NCBI GenBank assembly: GCA_038249195.1
Contig: JBBRWM010000005.1
Location: forward strand, 1 to 64,000
Length of the DNA: 64,000 nt
Reading direction: 5' to 3'
Source: JAOUEA01 sp038249195
Lineage (GTDB): Bacteria > Actinomycetota > UBA4738 > HRBIN12
The notes under the pieces were generated by a model, which saw nothing but the letters and a program-made list of their open reading frames with translations, did not search any database and had not been told where the DNA came from. Below are positions 33,276 to 43,621 of the stretch, piece by piece. The position numbers were made by a program, and so were the translations under genes. How positions within the stretch are numbered: position 1 is the stretch's first letter; each line of letters opens with the position of its first letter.

Positions 33276-33956
33276 TCACAGGTCGTTGACGAGCGCTCCG
33301 GGCGTGGGGCCGACCCCCATCTGGACGGCCATCATCGCGGCCTGCGTGCGGTTCGTGACGCCCATCTTGCGGAAGATGGCGGCGAGGTGCGCCTTCACGG
33401 TCTTCTCGCTCAGGAACAGGGCCTGGGCGATATCGCGGTTGGAGCGACCCTCCGAGAGCAGTTCGAGGATGTCGTGCTCGCGCTGGGTGAGCGAATACTC
33501 CGTGCGCCGGCCGTTCTGGGGGTGGGTCCCGCTCGAGCTGCCCTGGTCGTCGAACAGGTTTTGGATCACCCGGGGCGAGAGCACGTTGCCGCTGCCCGAC
33601 AACGCCACGTTGATGGCCTGGGAGAGGTCCTCGGGCGTGGCGTCCTTCAGCAGGTAGCCGGCCGCGCCGTCGGAGAGGGCCCGCTTCACGTACGGGGCGT
33701 TCTCGTAGGTCGACAGCATGATGACCGGGACGTCGGACCATCCGGCCTTGATCGCGCGCAGCAGCTCCAACCCGTCGAGGTCCGGCATGCGGACGTCGAC
33801 GAGCGCGAGGTCGATCTCGGTGCCCGCCTGGAACACCGTGAGCGCCGCGGCGGCCGACTCGGCCTCCACGACCTCGGCGTCGGGGAAGCCTTCCTTCACC
33901 ACGTAGGTCATACCACGGCGCACGAGCGCGTGGTCGTCTACCACCATGATCCTCAT
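33276..33956 (-). CDS. NarL-family response regulator
   Basis: The 226-residue protein has a receiver domain (D7-D8, phospho-acceptor D54 in ALVDVRMPD, Lys near 104 in YLLKDATPED) and a LuxR-type helix-turn-helix (LTQREHDILELLSEGRSNRD near 155, then KTVKAHLAAIFRKMGV). It overlaps the kinase stop (ATGA), so both are made from one mRNA divergent to dnaK. Confidence 0.92.
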   Translation of the reverse strand: MRIMVVDDHALVRRGMTYVVKEGFPDAEVVEAESAAAALTVFQAGTEIDLALVDVRMPDLDGLELLRAIKAGWSDVPVIMLSTYENAPYVKRALSDGAAGYLLKDATPEDLSQAINVALSGSGNVLSPRVIQNLFDDQGSSSGTHPQNGRRTEYSLTQREHDILELLSEGRSNRDIAQALFLSEKTVKAHLAAIFRKMGVTNRTQAAMMAVQMGVGPTPGALVNDL

Positions 33957-34642
33957 CGTGTCTCTCCTCGCCCTCCGACGGGGAGCGAAGCGACCACGCG
34001 GACGCCGCTCCCGGGCGTCGAACCGATCTCGACGGACCCGCCGATACGCTGGACCCGAGCCCTGAGCAGGCGCAGTCCGAAATGCGGGTCGTCATCCGTG
34101 ACCGCGGCGATGCCGCGGCCCTTGTCCTCAACTTCGATGCGGAGTTCCTGTTCGTCCGCCTTCACGCGGACGATCACGTCCTTGGATCCGGAGTGCTTGG
34201 CGGCGTTCACCAGCGCCTCGGCCACGATGCTGTGCGCCGTGGCGATCACTTCGGCCGATACCGCCTCGAGGTCCCCCGCCACCGAGACCCGCGCGGGAAG
34301 CTTCCACCGGTCCACGAGCTCGGCCACGAACTCCGCGAACGAGCGCTCATCCGCGACCGCGCCCTCCTGGAGCTCGAACAACAGCTGGCGGATGTCCTTG
34401 AGGTCTTGACGCATCGCGTCCTCGATCTCCTGGAGCTCATCGAGCGCCGCAGCGGGATCCTCCGCCAGGCGCTCGCGCAGGATCTGCAGCTGCAAGACGG
34501 CGCTCGTGACCGACTGCGTGAGCCCGTCGTGGATGTGCATCGCCCAGTTCGTCCGCTCCTCGAGCATCCGCGACTCGACCGTGGCGATCACGGCCGGGTG
34601 CGCGCTCGGGATGGGGCGGATCTCGTTGCGACGGACGTTCAC
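33953..34642 (-). CDS. soluble histidine kinase (HisKA_3 type)
   Basis: The 229-residue kinase core has no membrane or sensor domain. The acceptor His is H38 in MHIHDGLTQS. A HATPase domain follows, with IVAEALVNAAKHSGS near 140, EVEDKGRGI near 170 and GLRLLRARVQRIGGS near 190. Lacking its own sensor, it probably reads a cytoplasmic signal through a partner. It is divergent from dnaK, with a 262-base shared upstream region. GTG 34642 has only AGG nearby. Confidence 0.88.
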   Translation of the reverse strand: MNVRRNEIRPIPSAHPAVIATVESRMLEERTNWAMHIHDGLTQSVTSAVLQLQILRERLAEDPAAALDELQEIEDAMRQDLKDIRQLLFELQEGAVADERSFAEFVAELVDRWKLPARVSVAGDLEAVSAEVIATAHSIVAEALVNAAKHSGSKDVIVRVKADEQELRIEVEDKGRGIAAVTDDDPHFGLRLLRARVQRIGGSVEIGSTPGSGVRVVASLPVGGRGETR

Positions 34643-34683
34643 CTGGTGGGTTCCCTTTCGCTCGGCCGTTCGCTCTAGTCCTA

Positions 34684-34695
34684 TTTCGGCCGAAA
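34684..34695. promoter_or_regulatory. perfect palindrome TTTCGGCCGAAA
   Basis: This 12-base palindrome lies 42 bases upstream of the soluble kinase start, in the divergent region shared with dnaK. It is a possible regulator site. Confidence 0.35.
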
Positions 34696-34827
34696 GGGCC
34701 TGCGGCTTGACCCATTTGCCCGAACCGGCGAAAAGGAACTGGCGCCGGGGACTGCGACATGACCGCGACTGGGGCCACTTCGCGCGACGCGCGATACACT
34801 GCGTGGACGCAAACCTACCAATGGAAT

Positions 34828-34858
34828 ACTCAAGTTCATTCAGCGGTTGACACTCAAG
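34828..34858 (+). promoter_or_regulatory. HAIR-like HspR operator elements before dnaK
   Basis: ACTCAAG, the right half of the HspR HAIR element (CTTGAGT-N7-ACTCAAG), occurs at 34828-34834 and 34852-34858. The second copy has an imperfect left half (ATTCAGC, 4 of 7) at the correct spacing and overlaps a TTGACA -35 hexamer (34847-34852). A repressor bound here would block dnaK transcription. hspR is in the same operon. Confidence 0.5.
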
Positions 34859-34904
34859 TGTGGCGGGGATCCTGCCTACGAAAACCTGAGCAAGGAGGCG
34901 TCAG

Positions 34905-36794
<1,890 letters not shown>

Positions 36795-36795
36795 C

Positions 36796-37404
36796 GTGAG
36801 CCCGGCACCCGAGAACGATCCGGAGCCCCGGATCCGCATCACGGATCGGCGACGGTTCGCCGGCGCCGAAGACCGCGCCGTGCAGGCCGCGGACGACGCC
36901 GACGTGCCCGGTGATTCCCCCACGGACGAGCCCGGCGCGTCGGCGACCCGGGGTTCCGAGGGCGATCCCGTCGTCGTCGGCGAGGCGGCGGAGTATCTCG
37001 ACCACCTGCGCAGGCTGCAGGCGGAGTTCGACAACTACCGCAAACGCGTCCAGCGAGAACTGTCCGAGGCTCGGGACGCGGGGGCGGCCCCCGTGGTGGC
37101 ACGCATGCTCGAGGTGCTCGACGACTTCGAGCTCGCGCTGATGCACGCGACCGAGAAGCCCGACTTCGACCGCTTCCTGCACGGCGTGGAGTTGGTCTAT
37201 GCCAAGCTCGCCGACAGCCTGAAGGGCGCGGGTCTCGAGCGGATGCAGCCGGTGGGCGATCCGTTCGACCCGGAGCTGCACGAGGCCATGATGCAGACCG
37301 GCGAGGGCGAGGGAGACCCGGTGGTGGCCGACGTGCTCCGCCCGGGCTACCTGCTCAAGGGCCGCGTCCTGCGTCCGGCGGGCGTGCGCGTCGAGCGTCC
37401 GTGA
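36796..37404 (+). CDS. grpE: nucleotide exchange factor GrpE
   Basis: The 202-residue cochaperone has a long acidic, low-complexity N terminus (about 1-55), a coiled-coil dimer helix (HLRRLQAEFDNYRKRVQREL near 75) and a beta-wing head with FDPELHEAMMQTG near 155 and VVADVLRPGYLLKGRVLRPA. It releases ADP from DnaK. It starts at GTG 36796, two bases after the dnaK stop, with GGGAGG upstream. Confidence 0.95.
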   Translation: MSPAPENDPEPRIRITDRRRFAGAEDRAVQAADDADVPGDSPTDEPGASATRGSEGDPVVVGEAAEYLDHLRRLQAEFDNYRKRVQRELSEARDAGAAPVVARMLEVLDDFELALMHATEKPDFDRFLHGVELVYAKLADSLKGAGLERMQPVGDPFDPELHEAMMQTGEGEGDPVVADVLRPGYLLKGRVLRPAGVRVERP

Positions 37405-37415
37405 GGAGCTGACAG

Positions 37416-38570
37416 ATGCCAGACGAGGTCCGCCGAGAGTGGTTCGACAAGGACTACTACCAGGTCCTCGGCGTGCCCAAGAACGCCTCGGCGGCCGAGA
37501 TCAAGAAGGCGTATCGCAAACTCGCCCAGCAGTTCCACCCCGATGCGAACCCGGGCAATAACGACGCCGAGGACCGGTTCAAGGAGGTCGCTGCGGCCTA
37601 CGACGTGGTCGGCGATGAGGGCACCCGATCCAGCTACGACCAGGTGCGCGAGATGAGCGCCTCCGGCTTCGGCCCCGGGATGTCGGGCCCGGGCGCGCGC
37701 GGCGCCCCTGCCGGGCCCGGCGCCGCGGGTGGATGGCCCGGTGGGTTCCAGGCCGAAGTCGACCTGGGAGACCTGCTGAGCGGGATGTTCGGCGGGGCCG
37801 CGAGGGCGGGACAGCGTCAGGCGCGCACCCAGCGAGGGGCCGACCTCGAGACGGACGTGCGGATCACGTTCGAGGAGGCCATGCGCGGAACCACCGTGCC
37901 CGTGAGGATCACGGGGCCGGCCACCTGTCGAACCTGCCACGGCACCGGAGCGGCGCCGGGCACCTCGCCCGTCACCTGTCCGCGATGCGGCGGCGCGGGG
38001 CAGATCGCGGTGAACCAGGGCATGTTCTCCATGGCGCAGACCTGTCCTCGCTGCCGGGGCAACGGCATGATCGTCGAAACCCCGTGTCCCACGTGCAAGG
38101 GGAGCGGGGCGGAGCGTCGCACGCGCTCGCTCAACGTGAAGATCCCTCAGGGCGTGAAGTCGGGCGTCACCATCAAGCTCGCCGGACGCGGAGAGCCCGG
38201 GGCCGCCGCGGCCCAGCCGGGGGATCTCTACGTACGGGTGAGCGTCGAGCCCGACGACGTGTTCGGCCGCAGGGGCGACAACCTCACGGTCGAGCTCCCG
38301 GTCTCCTTCGCTGAGGCCGCACTGGGCGCCCGCGTGCAGGTGCCCACGATGAATGGGCCCATCACGTTGAAGGTCCCGTCGGGGACCCCAACCGGCAAGA
38401 CGTTCCGTCTCAAGGGCAAGGGCGCCCCCAAGAAGGGCGGGCACGGCGACCTGCTGGTCACGGTGAAGGTCGACGTGCCGCAGAAGCTGTCTCGCGATGA
38501 GAAGCGCCTGTTGGAGGAGCTGCGCGAGACGCAGAAGGGATCGCCACGGGCGAAGCTCGGCGTGGCGTGA
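37416..38570 (+). CDS. dnaJ: chaperone protein DnaJ (Hsp40)
   Basis: The 384-residue protein has a J domain (DYYQVLGVPKNASAAEIKKA from 13, HPD at 41-43), a Gly-rich linker (about 85-115), four zinc-binding CxxCxGxG repeats (CRTCHGTG, CPRCGGAG, CPRCRGNG, CPTCKGSG, about 170-235) and C-terminal substrate-binding barrels. It stimulates DnaK ATPase. It lies 11 bases after grpE, with GAGGAGC as ribosome site. Confidence 0.97.
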   Translation: MPDEVRREWFDKDYYQVLGVPKNASAAEIKKAYRKLAQQFHPDANPGNNDAEDRFKEVAAAYDVVGDEGTRSSYDQVREMSASGFGPGMSGPGARGAPAGPGAAGGWPGGFQAEVDLGDLLSGMFGGAARAGQRQARTQRGADLETDVRITFEEAMRGTTVPVRITGPATCRTCHGTGAAPGTSPVTCPRCGGAGQIAVNQGMFSMAQTCPRCRGNGMIVETPCPTCKGSGAERRTRSLNVKIPQGVKSGVTIKLAGRGEPGAAAAQPGDLYVRVSVEPDDVFGRRGDNLTVELPVSFAEAALGARVQVPTMNGPITLKVPSGTPTGKTFRLKGKGAPKKGGHGDLLVTVKVDVPQKLSRDEKRLLEELRETQKGSPRAKLGVA

Positions 38571-38580
38571 ATCGAGCGTG

Positions 38581-38991
38581 ATGAGCGTGCCCAGGGAACC
38601 GGTCACCCGCCAGGAAGCGACCGAACGCGCGGTCTACGTGATCAGCGTCGCCGCCAAGCTCACGGGCGTTCACCCGCAGACGTTGCGGATCTACGAACAG
38701 AAGGGCCTCATCGCCCCGTTGCGGACCTCGGGCAACACCCGGCGCTACAGCGACGACGACATCCAGCGGCTCCGGGCGATCCAGCGGCTCACGGAAGGCG
38801 GGCTCAACCTCGCCGGGGTCAAGCGCGTGATGGAGCTGGAGGCCGAGCTCGATCGTCTCCGCTTGCGCCTCCAGGACCTGCAGGAACAGCTGGAGCACCG
38901 GCGTGCGATCGCGATGCCGGGGCGGCGGATCGGCGCGCAGATCGTGCCGCTGGGGACTGCGATCCCCCAGCCCTGGGGGCCACCGCGATGA
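38581..38991 (+). CDS. hspR: heat-shock repressor HspR (MerR family)
   Basis: The 136-residue MerR-type protein contains YVISVAAKLTGVHPQTLRIY near 19 followed by EQKGLIAPLRTSGNTRRYSD. The C-terminal half is a coiled coil (VMELEAELDRLRLRLQDLQE). In streptomycetes HspR represses the dnaK operon and clpB through HAIR elements with DnaK as co-repressor. The gene order and HAIR-like sites here fit that model. A frame extension to 38497 runs inside dnaJ and is rejected. Confidence 0.93.
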   Translation: MSVPREPVTRQEATERAVYVISVAAKLTGVHPQTLRIYEQKGLIAPLRTSGNTRRYSDDDIQRLRAIQRLTEGGLNLAGVKRVMELEAELDRLRLRLQDLQEQLEHRRAIAMPGRRIGAQIVPLGTAIPQPWGPPR

Positions 38992-39539
38992 CCGTGCTCG
39001 AAGGCCCGCGGTTGCGCCTGCGGCCGCTCCGCGAGGTGGAGTTCGACGCGCTCTGGGCGGCGTCGCAGGGGTGGCTGCGCGCGACCGGCTCCGACATGGA
39101 TGAGGCGGAGGCGAGGACGCGCGTGCGAGAGCGCATCGCCGCGTCCGGAGCCATGACGTCCGACGGCATCGATCTGGGGATCGAGCTCGACGGCCGGCTC
39201 GTCGGCGACATCCAGGCGCGCACCAATCGCAAGGCGATGCCGCCGGGCGTGCTGGAGCTCGGCATCGATCTGTTCGACCCGCGGGATCGCGGCAAGGGCC
39301 TCGGCGCCGAGGCCGTGGCGCTGCTCACCGCGCACGCCTTCGACCGGCTCGAGGCGCATCGGGTGCAGCTGGGGACCGACCTCGAGAACGTGGCGATGCG
39401 TCGCGTCGCCGAGCGGCTCGGCTTCGCGTGCGAGGGCACGATGCGCGCCTTCATGCCGACGCCCGACGGCCCTCGCGACTACGCCCTGTACGCCATCACC
39501 AAGCCAGACTACGAACGGGTGAAGCACGGATGGATCTGA
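38988..39539 (+). CDS. GNAT acetyltransferase (RimJ/RimL-like) in the chaperone operon
   Basis: The 183-residue GNAT protein has the RimL-type start (LEGPRLRLRPLREVEFDALW), LGIDLFDPRDRGKGLGAEAV near 90 for acetyl-CoA binding, and ENVAMRRVAERLGFACEGTM near 130. Such enzymes acetylate N termini of ribosomal proteins or small molecules. It overlaps hspR (ATGA) and clpB (10 bases), so it must be co-expressed with the heat-shock proteins. Target unknown. Confidence 0.88.
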   Translation: MTVLEGPRLRLRPLREVEFDALWAASQGWLRATGSDMDEAEARTRVRERIAASGAMTSDGIDLGIELDGRLVGDIQARTNRKAMPPGVLELGIDLFDPRDRGKGLGAEAVALLTAHAFDRLEAHRVQLGTDLENVAMRRVAERLGFACEGTMRAFMPTPDGPRDYALYAITKPDYERVKHGWI

Positions 39540-42127
39540 ACAAGCTGACGATGAAGAGCCAGGCGGCGCTCCAGCAGGCGCAGCAGCAGGCGGTCGCGCG
39601 CAACCATGCGAGCATCGAGCCCGCCCACGTCCTGTTCGCACTGCTGTCCGATCCGGAGGGGACCGTCTTCCCCGTATTGCAGCACCTCGGGGTCAATCCG
39701 GGCCAGCTGCGCGGTCGCGTGGAGGACGCCCTGGGCCGGATCCCCAAGGTGTTCGCGGAAGGGGCCGCAGAGGTCCGGATCTCCCCCGCCACCGGCCGCC
39801 TGCTCGAGGCCGCGGGGGCCGAGGCGGAGGGGCTCACCGACGAGTTCATCTCGACGGAACACCTCCTGCTGTCCATGCTCGCGGCGGGCGACAGCTCGGC
39901 GTCGCGGGTCCTGTTGGACGCCGGGCTCACGCACGAAGGCGTCCTGGCGGCGCTCGCCGATGTCCGCGGTCGCCAGCGCGTCACGGACCAGAACCCGGAG
40001 GACAAGTTCCAGGTCCTCGAGAAGTACGGGCGCGACCTCACGGAGCAGGCGCGCCGCGGCAAGCTGGATCCGGTGATCGGACGAGACGAGGAGGTGCGCC
40101 GCACGATCCAGGTGCTCAGCCGCCGGACGAAGAACAACCCGGTGTTGATCGGCGAGCCCGGCGTGGGCAAGACCGCGATCGTCGAGGGCCTCGCTCAGCG
40201 GATCGCCGACGGCGACGTGCCGGAGTCCCTCAAACACAAGCGTCTCATCGCCCTGGATCTGGGGGCCATGCTCGCCGGCGCGAAGTATCGCGGGGAGTTC
40301 GAGGAGCGTCTCAAGGCCGTCCTCAAGGAGATCGCCGAGTCCGAGGGCCAGATCATCACGTTCATCGACGAGCTCCACACGATCGTGGGCGCCGGGGCCG
40401 CCGAAGGGGCCATGGACGCCGGCAACATGCTGAAACCGATGCTGGCGCGGGGCGAGCTGCGTGCGATCGGCGCCACCACGCTCGACGAGTATCGGCTGCA
40501 CATCGAGAAGGATCCGGCGCTGGAACGGCGGTTCCAGCCGGTGCTCGTGGACGAGCCGAGCGTCGAGGACACCATCGGGATCCTCCGCGGTTTGAAGGAG
40601 CGCTACGAGGTGCACCACGGCGTTCGTATCCAGGACCCCGCGCTCGTGGCCGCCGCCGTGTTGTCGGATCGCTACGTGACCGGCCGCTTCCTGCCGGACA
40701 AGGCCATCGACCTCATCGACGAGTCGGCGAGCCGGCTGCGCATCGAGATCGATTCCATGCCCGTGGAGATCGACGAGGTGGACCGGCGGATCCGCCAGCT
40801 CGAGATCGAGCGCGCGGCGCTCGGGAAAGAGAGCGACCAGGCCTCACTCGACCGCCTGCGGCGCCTCGAGGACGAGCTCGCCCAACTGCAGTCCACCGTG
40901 GCATCGATGAAGGAGCACTGGCAGCAGGAGAAGGCCCTGATCGACCTGCTGCGGGGCACCAAGGAAGAGATCGAGACCGCGCGCATGGAGGCAGAACGCG
41001 CCGAGCGCGACGGGGATCTCCAGCGGGCCGCCGAGCTCCGCTACGGACGCCTCGTGGAGCTCGCACGGGACCTGGAGCAGCACAACGCCGCGCTCACCGA
41101 GCTGCAGGTCAAGGAGAAGATGCTGAACGAAGAGGTCACGGACGAGGACATCGCTCAGGTCGTGAGCAGCTGGACCGGCATCCCGGTCTCGCGGCTGATG
41201 GAGGGCGAGATGCAGAAGCTCGTGAACCTCGAGCAGGCCCTGCACGAGCGGTTGGTGGGCCAGGACGAGGCGGTCACGGCGGTCGCCAACGCCATCCGTC
41301 GCTCCCGAGCAGGGCTCGCCGATCCGCACCGCCCGATCGGCTCGTTCCTGTTCCTCGGTCCCACCGGCGTGGGCAAGACCGAGCTCGCGAAGTCGCTCGC
41401 GGACTACCTGTTCGACGACGACCGCGCCATCGTGCGCATCGACATGAGCGAGTACCAGGAACGCCACACCGTTTCGCGTCTCGTCGGCGCCCCGCCCGGC
41501 TACGTTGGATTCGAGGAGGGAGGCCAGCTCACCGAGGCGATCCGGCGCCGTCCCTACTCCGTCGTCCTGCTGGACGAGACGGAGAAGGCCCACGCGGACG
41601 TGTTCAACGTCCTGCTGCAGCTGCTCGACGACGGGCGTCTCACCGACGGCCAAGGGCGCACGGTGGATTTCCGCAACACCATCATCATCATGACCTCGAA
41701 CCTCGGTTCGGCCGTGTTCTCCGACGCGTCGATGACCCCGCAGCAGCGCGAGGCCGCCGTGCTCGGGGAGGTCCGAGCCCATTTCCGGCCGGAGTTCATC
41801 AATCGGGTCGACGAGATCGTGGTGTTCGAGCCGCTCTCGCGTGAGGACATCCGCTCCATCGTGAACATCCAGTTGGCGGGCCTGCGGGCGCGCCTCGCGG
41901 AGCGCAACATCCAGCTGGAGCTGTCCGACGATGCGCTCGGGCTCCTGGCGACACGCGGGTACGACCCCGCCTTCGGGGCGCGTCCGCTCAAGCGCCTGAT
42001 CCAACGCGAGCTCCAAGATCCGCTAGCGCTGCAGCTGCTGGAGGGAGCCGTCCGCGACGGCTACACGGTCGAGGTCTCGGCCGCTGCCGACGAGCTCGCC
42101 TTCACGACGCGGCCGTCGCGGGACTGA
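39530..42127 (+). CDS. clpB: ATP-dependent disaggregase ClpB
   Basis: The 865-residue AAA+ protein has an N domain (KLTMKSQAALQQAQQQA start), NBD1 Walker A GEPGVGKT near 208 with ITFIDELHTIVGAGAAEG near 275, the ClpB-specific coiled-coil middle domain (about 400-525), and NBD2 Walker A GPTGVGKTELAKSLADYL near 610. It rescues aggregated proteins with DnaK-DnaJ-GrpE. ATG 39530 lies inside the GNAT gene end. A longer upstream frame there is rejected. Confidence 0.97.
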   Translation: MDLNKLTMKSQAALQQAQQQAVARNHASIEPAHVLFALLSDPEGTVFPVLQHLGVNPGQLRGRVEDALGRIPKVFAEGAAEVRISPATGRLLEAAGAEAEGLTDEFISTEHLLLSMLAAGDSSASRVLLDAGLTHEGVLAALADVRGRQRVTDQNPEDKFQVLEKYGRDLTEQARRGKLDPVIGRDEEVRRTIQVLSRRTKNNPVLIGEPGVGKTAIVEGLAQRIADGDVPESLKHKRLIALDLGAMLAGAKYRGEFEERLKAVLKEIAESEGQIITFIDELHTIVGAGAAEGAMDAGNMLKPMLARGELRAIGATTLDEYRLHIEKDPALERRFQPVLVDEPSVEDTIGILRGLKERYEVHHGVRIQDPALVAAAVLSDRYVTGRFLPDKAIDLIDESASRLRIEIDSMPVEIDEVDRRIRQLEIERAALGKESDQASLDRLRRLEDELAQLQSTVASMKEHWQQEKALIDLLRGTKEEIETARMEAERAERDGDLQRAAELRYGRLVELARDLEQHNAALTELQVKEKMLNEEVTDEDIAQVVSSWTGIPVSRLMEGEMQKLVNLEQALHERLVGQDEAVTAVANAIRRSRAGLADPHRPIGSFLFLGPTGVGKTELAKSLADYLFDDDRAIVRIDMSEYQERHTVSRLVGAPPGYVGFEEGGQLTEAIRRRPYSVVLLDETEKAHADVFNVLLQLLDDGRLTDGQGRTVDFRNTIIIMTSNLGSAVFSDASMTPQQREAAVLGEVRAHFRPEFINRVDEIVVFEPLSREDIRSIVNIQLAGLRARLAERNIQLELSDDALGLLATRGYDPAFGARPLKRLIQRELQDPLALQLLEGAVRDGYTVEVSAAADELAFTTRPSRD

Positions 42128-42169
42128 GCGGGTTCACCACCTCGTGGTGCGGGCCGATACCGAAGCGAC

Positions 42170-42859
42170 ATGAACGCCGTCCCCTTCCTGATGCTCGCCG
42201 GGTTCGCCGCCGCCGTGATCGCCGGGCTGGCCTTCAGTTATCGCGCGAAACAACGTCGCCTGGCAGCCTTCGCCCTCGCCGCCACGCAGCTCGGCCTCGC
42301 GTACACGGCCGAGGACCCGTTCGCGACGCTGAGCTTGCCGTTCCAACTGTTCCGCAAGGGCGACGGTCGCGGGGTGGAGAACGTGCTGGCCGGGACCTGG
42401 CAGGGGAGCCGGGTGCGCCTGTTCGACTACTGGTACTACGAGGAGAGCGCCGACACCAAGGGGGCCACGTCGCGCACGTACTCGCGATTCGACTGCGTGA
42501 TCCTCCCGCTGAACGCCAGGTGCTCGCCCCTCACGATCGATCCAGAGAACCTGCTCACACGGCTGGCCGATCACCTCGCCCTGCACGACATCCAGTTCGA
42601 GTCCGAGGCGTTCAACGATGCATTCAACGTGAAGTCCGGGGATCGCAGGTTCGCCAATGCCCTGATCGATGCCCGTATGCAGCGATGGCTGCTCATGCAC
42701 GGCGCGGGCTTCTCGTTCGAGGTCGTGCGGGAGTGGATGCTCTGCTCGTGTCGGAAGACGGATCCCGAGGGCTTCGCGACGTTGCTCGGCACCGCCATGG
42801 GGTTCAGCGACCAGGTCCCGGCCGTCGTCGCATCGTTGTACCCCAAGGACGTGGGCTAA
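42170..42859 (+). CDS. membrane-anchored DUF3137-like protein
   Basis: The 229-residue protein has one N-terminal membrane helix (about 5-24) and a soluble domain with RVRLFDYWYY near 81 and FNDAFNVKSGDRRFANALID near 144, followed by ARMQRWLLMHG. That spacing is typical of DUF3137-type proteins found beside lemA. Function unknown. Its TAA stop lies in a TAAGCT box before lemA. ATG 42170 has a weak TACCGA box at 6 bases. Confidence 0.6.
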   Translation: MNAVPFLMLAGFAAAVIAGLAFSYRAKQRRLAAFALAATQLGLAYTAEDPFATLSLPFQLFRKGDGRGVENVLAGTWQGSRVRLFDYWYYEESADTKGATSRTYSRFDCVILPLNARCSPLTIDPENLLTRLADHLALHDIQFESEAFNDAFNVKSGDRRFANALIDARMQRWLLMHGAGFSFEVVREWMLCSCRKTDPEGFATLLGTAMGFSDQVPAVVASLYPKDVG

Positions 42860-42862
42860 GCT
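42857..42862 (+). promoter_or_regulatory. -10 box TAAGCT at the end of the DUF3137-like gene
   Basis: TAAGCT overlaps the upstream stop codon and lies 7 bases before ATG 42870, the start of a 10-codon leader frame ahead of lemA. Confidence 0.4.
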
Positions 42863-42869
42863 CATCGTG

Positions 42870-42902
42870 ATGGGCAACCGAACGGGAGGGGTTCCGACGT
42901 GA
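42870..42902 (+). CDS. possible 10-codon leader peptide before lemA
   Basis: ATG 42870 opens MGNRTGGVPT and stops at TGA 42900-42902, which overlaps the lemA GTG (GTGA). A -10 box lies 7 bases before it, so the lemA mRNA may start with this leaderless mini-frame and lemA may be translated by coupling. A separate GGGAGGGG (42884-42891) could also serve lemA directly. Speculative. Confidence 0.35.
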   Translation: MGNRTGGVPT

Positions 42903-43621
42903 TCTGGCTCTGGATCGTGCTGGCCGTGGTGGTGCTCGCGGGCATCGGGGCCGTCGTCTCGTACAACCGCTTCATCTCCCAGCGGAACCTGATCAAGGAC
43001 GCATGGGCGAACATCGACACCGAGTTGAAGCGCCGGTACGACCTCATCCCCAACCTCGTGGAGACGGTCAAGGGCTACGCGTCGCACGAGAAGGAGGTCT
43101 TCGAGGAGGTCACGCGCGCGCGCGCGTCCGCGGCGGGCGCGACGGGGAGCCCGGGCTCCCAGGCCGCGGCCGAGGGTCCCTTGGTGCAGGCGCTCGGACG
43201 GCTGTTCGCGGTGGCCGAGAACTACCCGGACCTGAAGGCCAACACGAACTTCCTGGCGCTGCAGTCGGAGCTCACCAACACCGAGGACCGGCTGCAGACC
43301 GCTCGGCGCTTCTACAACGCGAACGTTCGCGAGTACAACCAGCGCGTGAAGCAGTTCCCCTCCGGGGTGATCGCGAACATGTTCCACTTCCAGGAGGAGG
43401 AGTTCTTCGAGATCGAAGACGCCGTCCGCGCCGCCGGAGCGCCGCAGGTGAACTTCACGCAGCCCGGGCCGGCGGTGTCGTTCGAAACGAGCGCCCCTGC
43501 GGTGGCGCCCGCCGCGTCCGAGCCGCCCTCGGTGTCGGGGTCCGGTCCCTCCGCCGAGTCGCCGGGGTCCGAGCCTGCGTCCCCGTCGGCCCCCGAGCGC
43601 CCGGACGAGCCGGCCGGCTAG
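42899..43621 (+). CDS. lemA: LemA family protein
   Basis: The 240-residue protein has an N-terminal membrane helix (WLWIVLAVVVLAGIGAVVSY) and the LemA helical bundle with YNRFISQRNLIKDAWANIDT, then ELKRRYDLIPNLVETVKGYA, and an ALQSELTNTEDRLQTARRFY segment near 120. The C-terminal 60 residues are Ser/Pro/Ala-rich. LemA proteins have no settled function. It starts at GTG with GGGAGGGG upstream and ends in a CTAG shared with the convergent MFS gene. Confidence 0.92.
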   Translation: MIWLWIVLAVVVLAGIGAVVSYNRFISQRNLIKDAWANIDTELKRRYDLIPNLVETVKGYASHEKEVFEEVTRARASAAGATGSPGSQAAAEGPLVQALGRLFAVAENYPDLKANTNFLALQSELTNTEDRLQTARRFYNANVREYNQRVKQFPSGVIANMFHFQEEEFFEIEDAVRAAGAPQVNFTQPGPAVSFETSAPAVAPAASEPPSVSGSGPSAESPGSEPASPSAPERPDEPAG

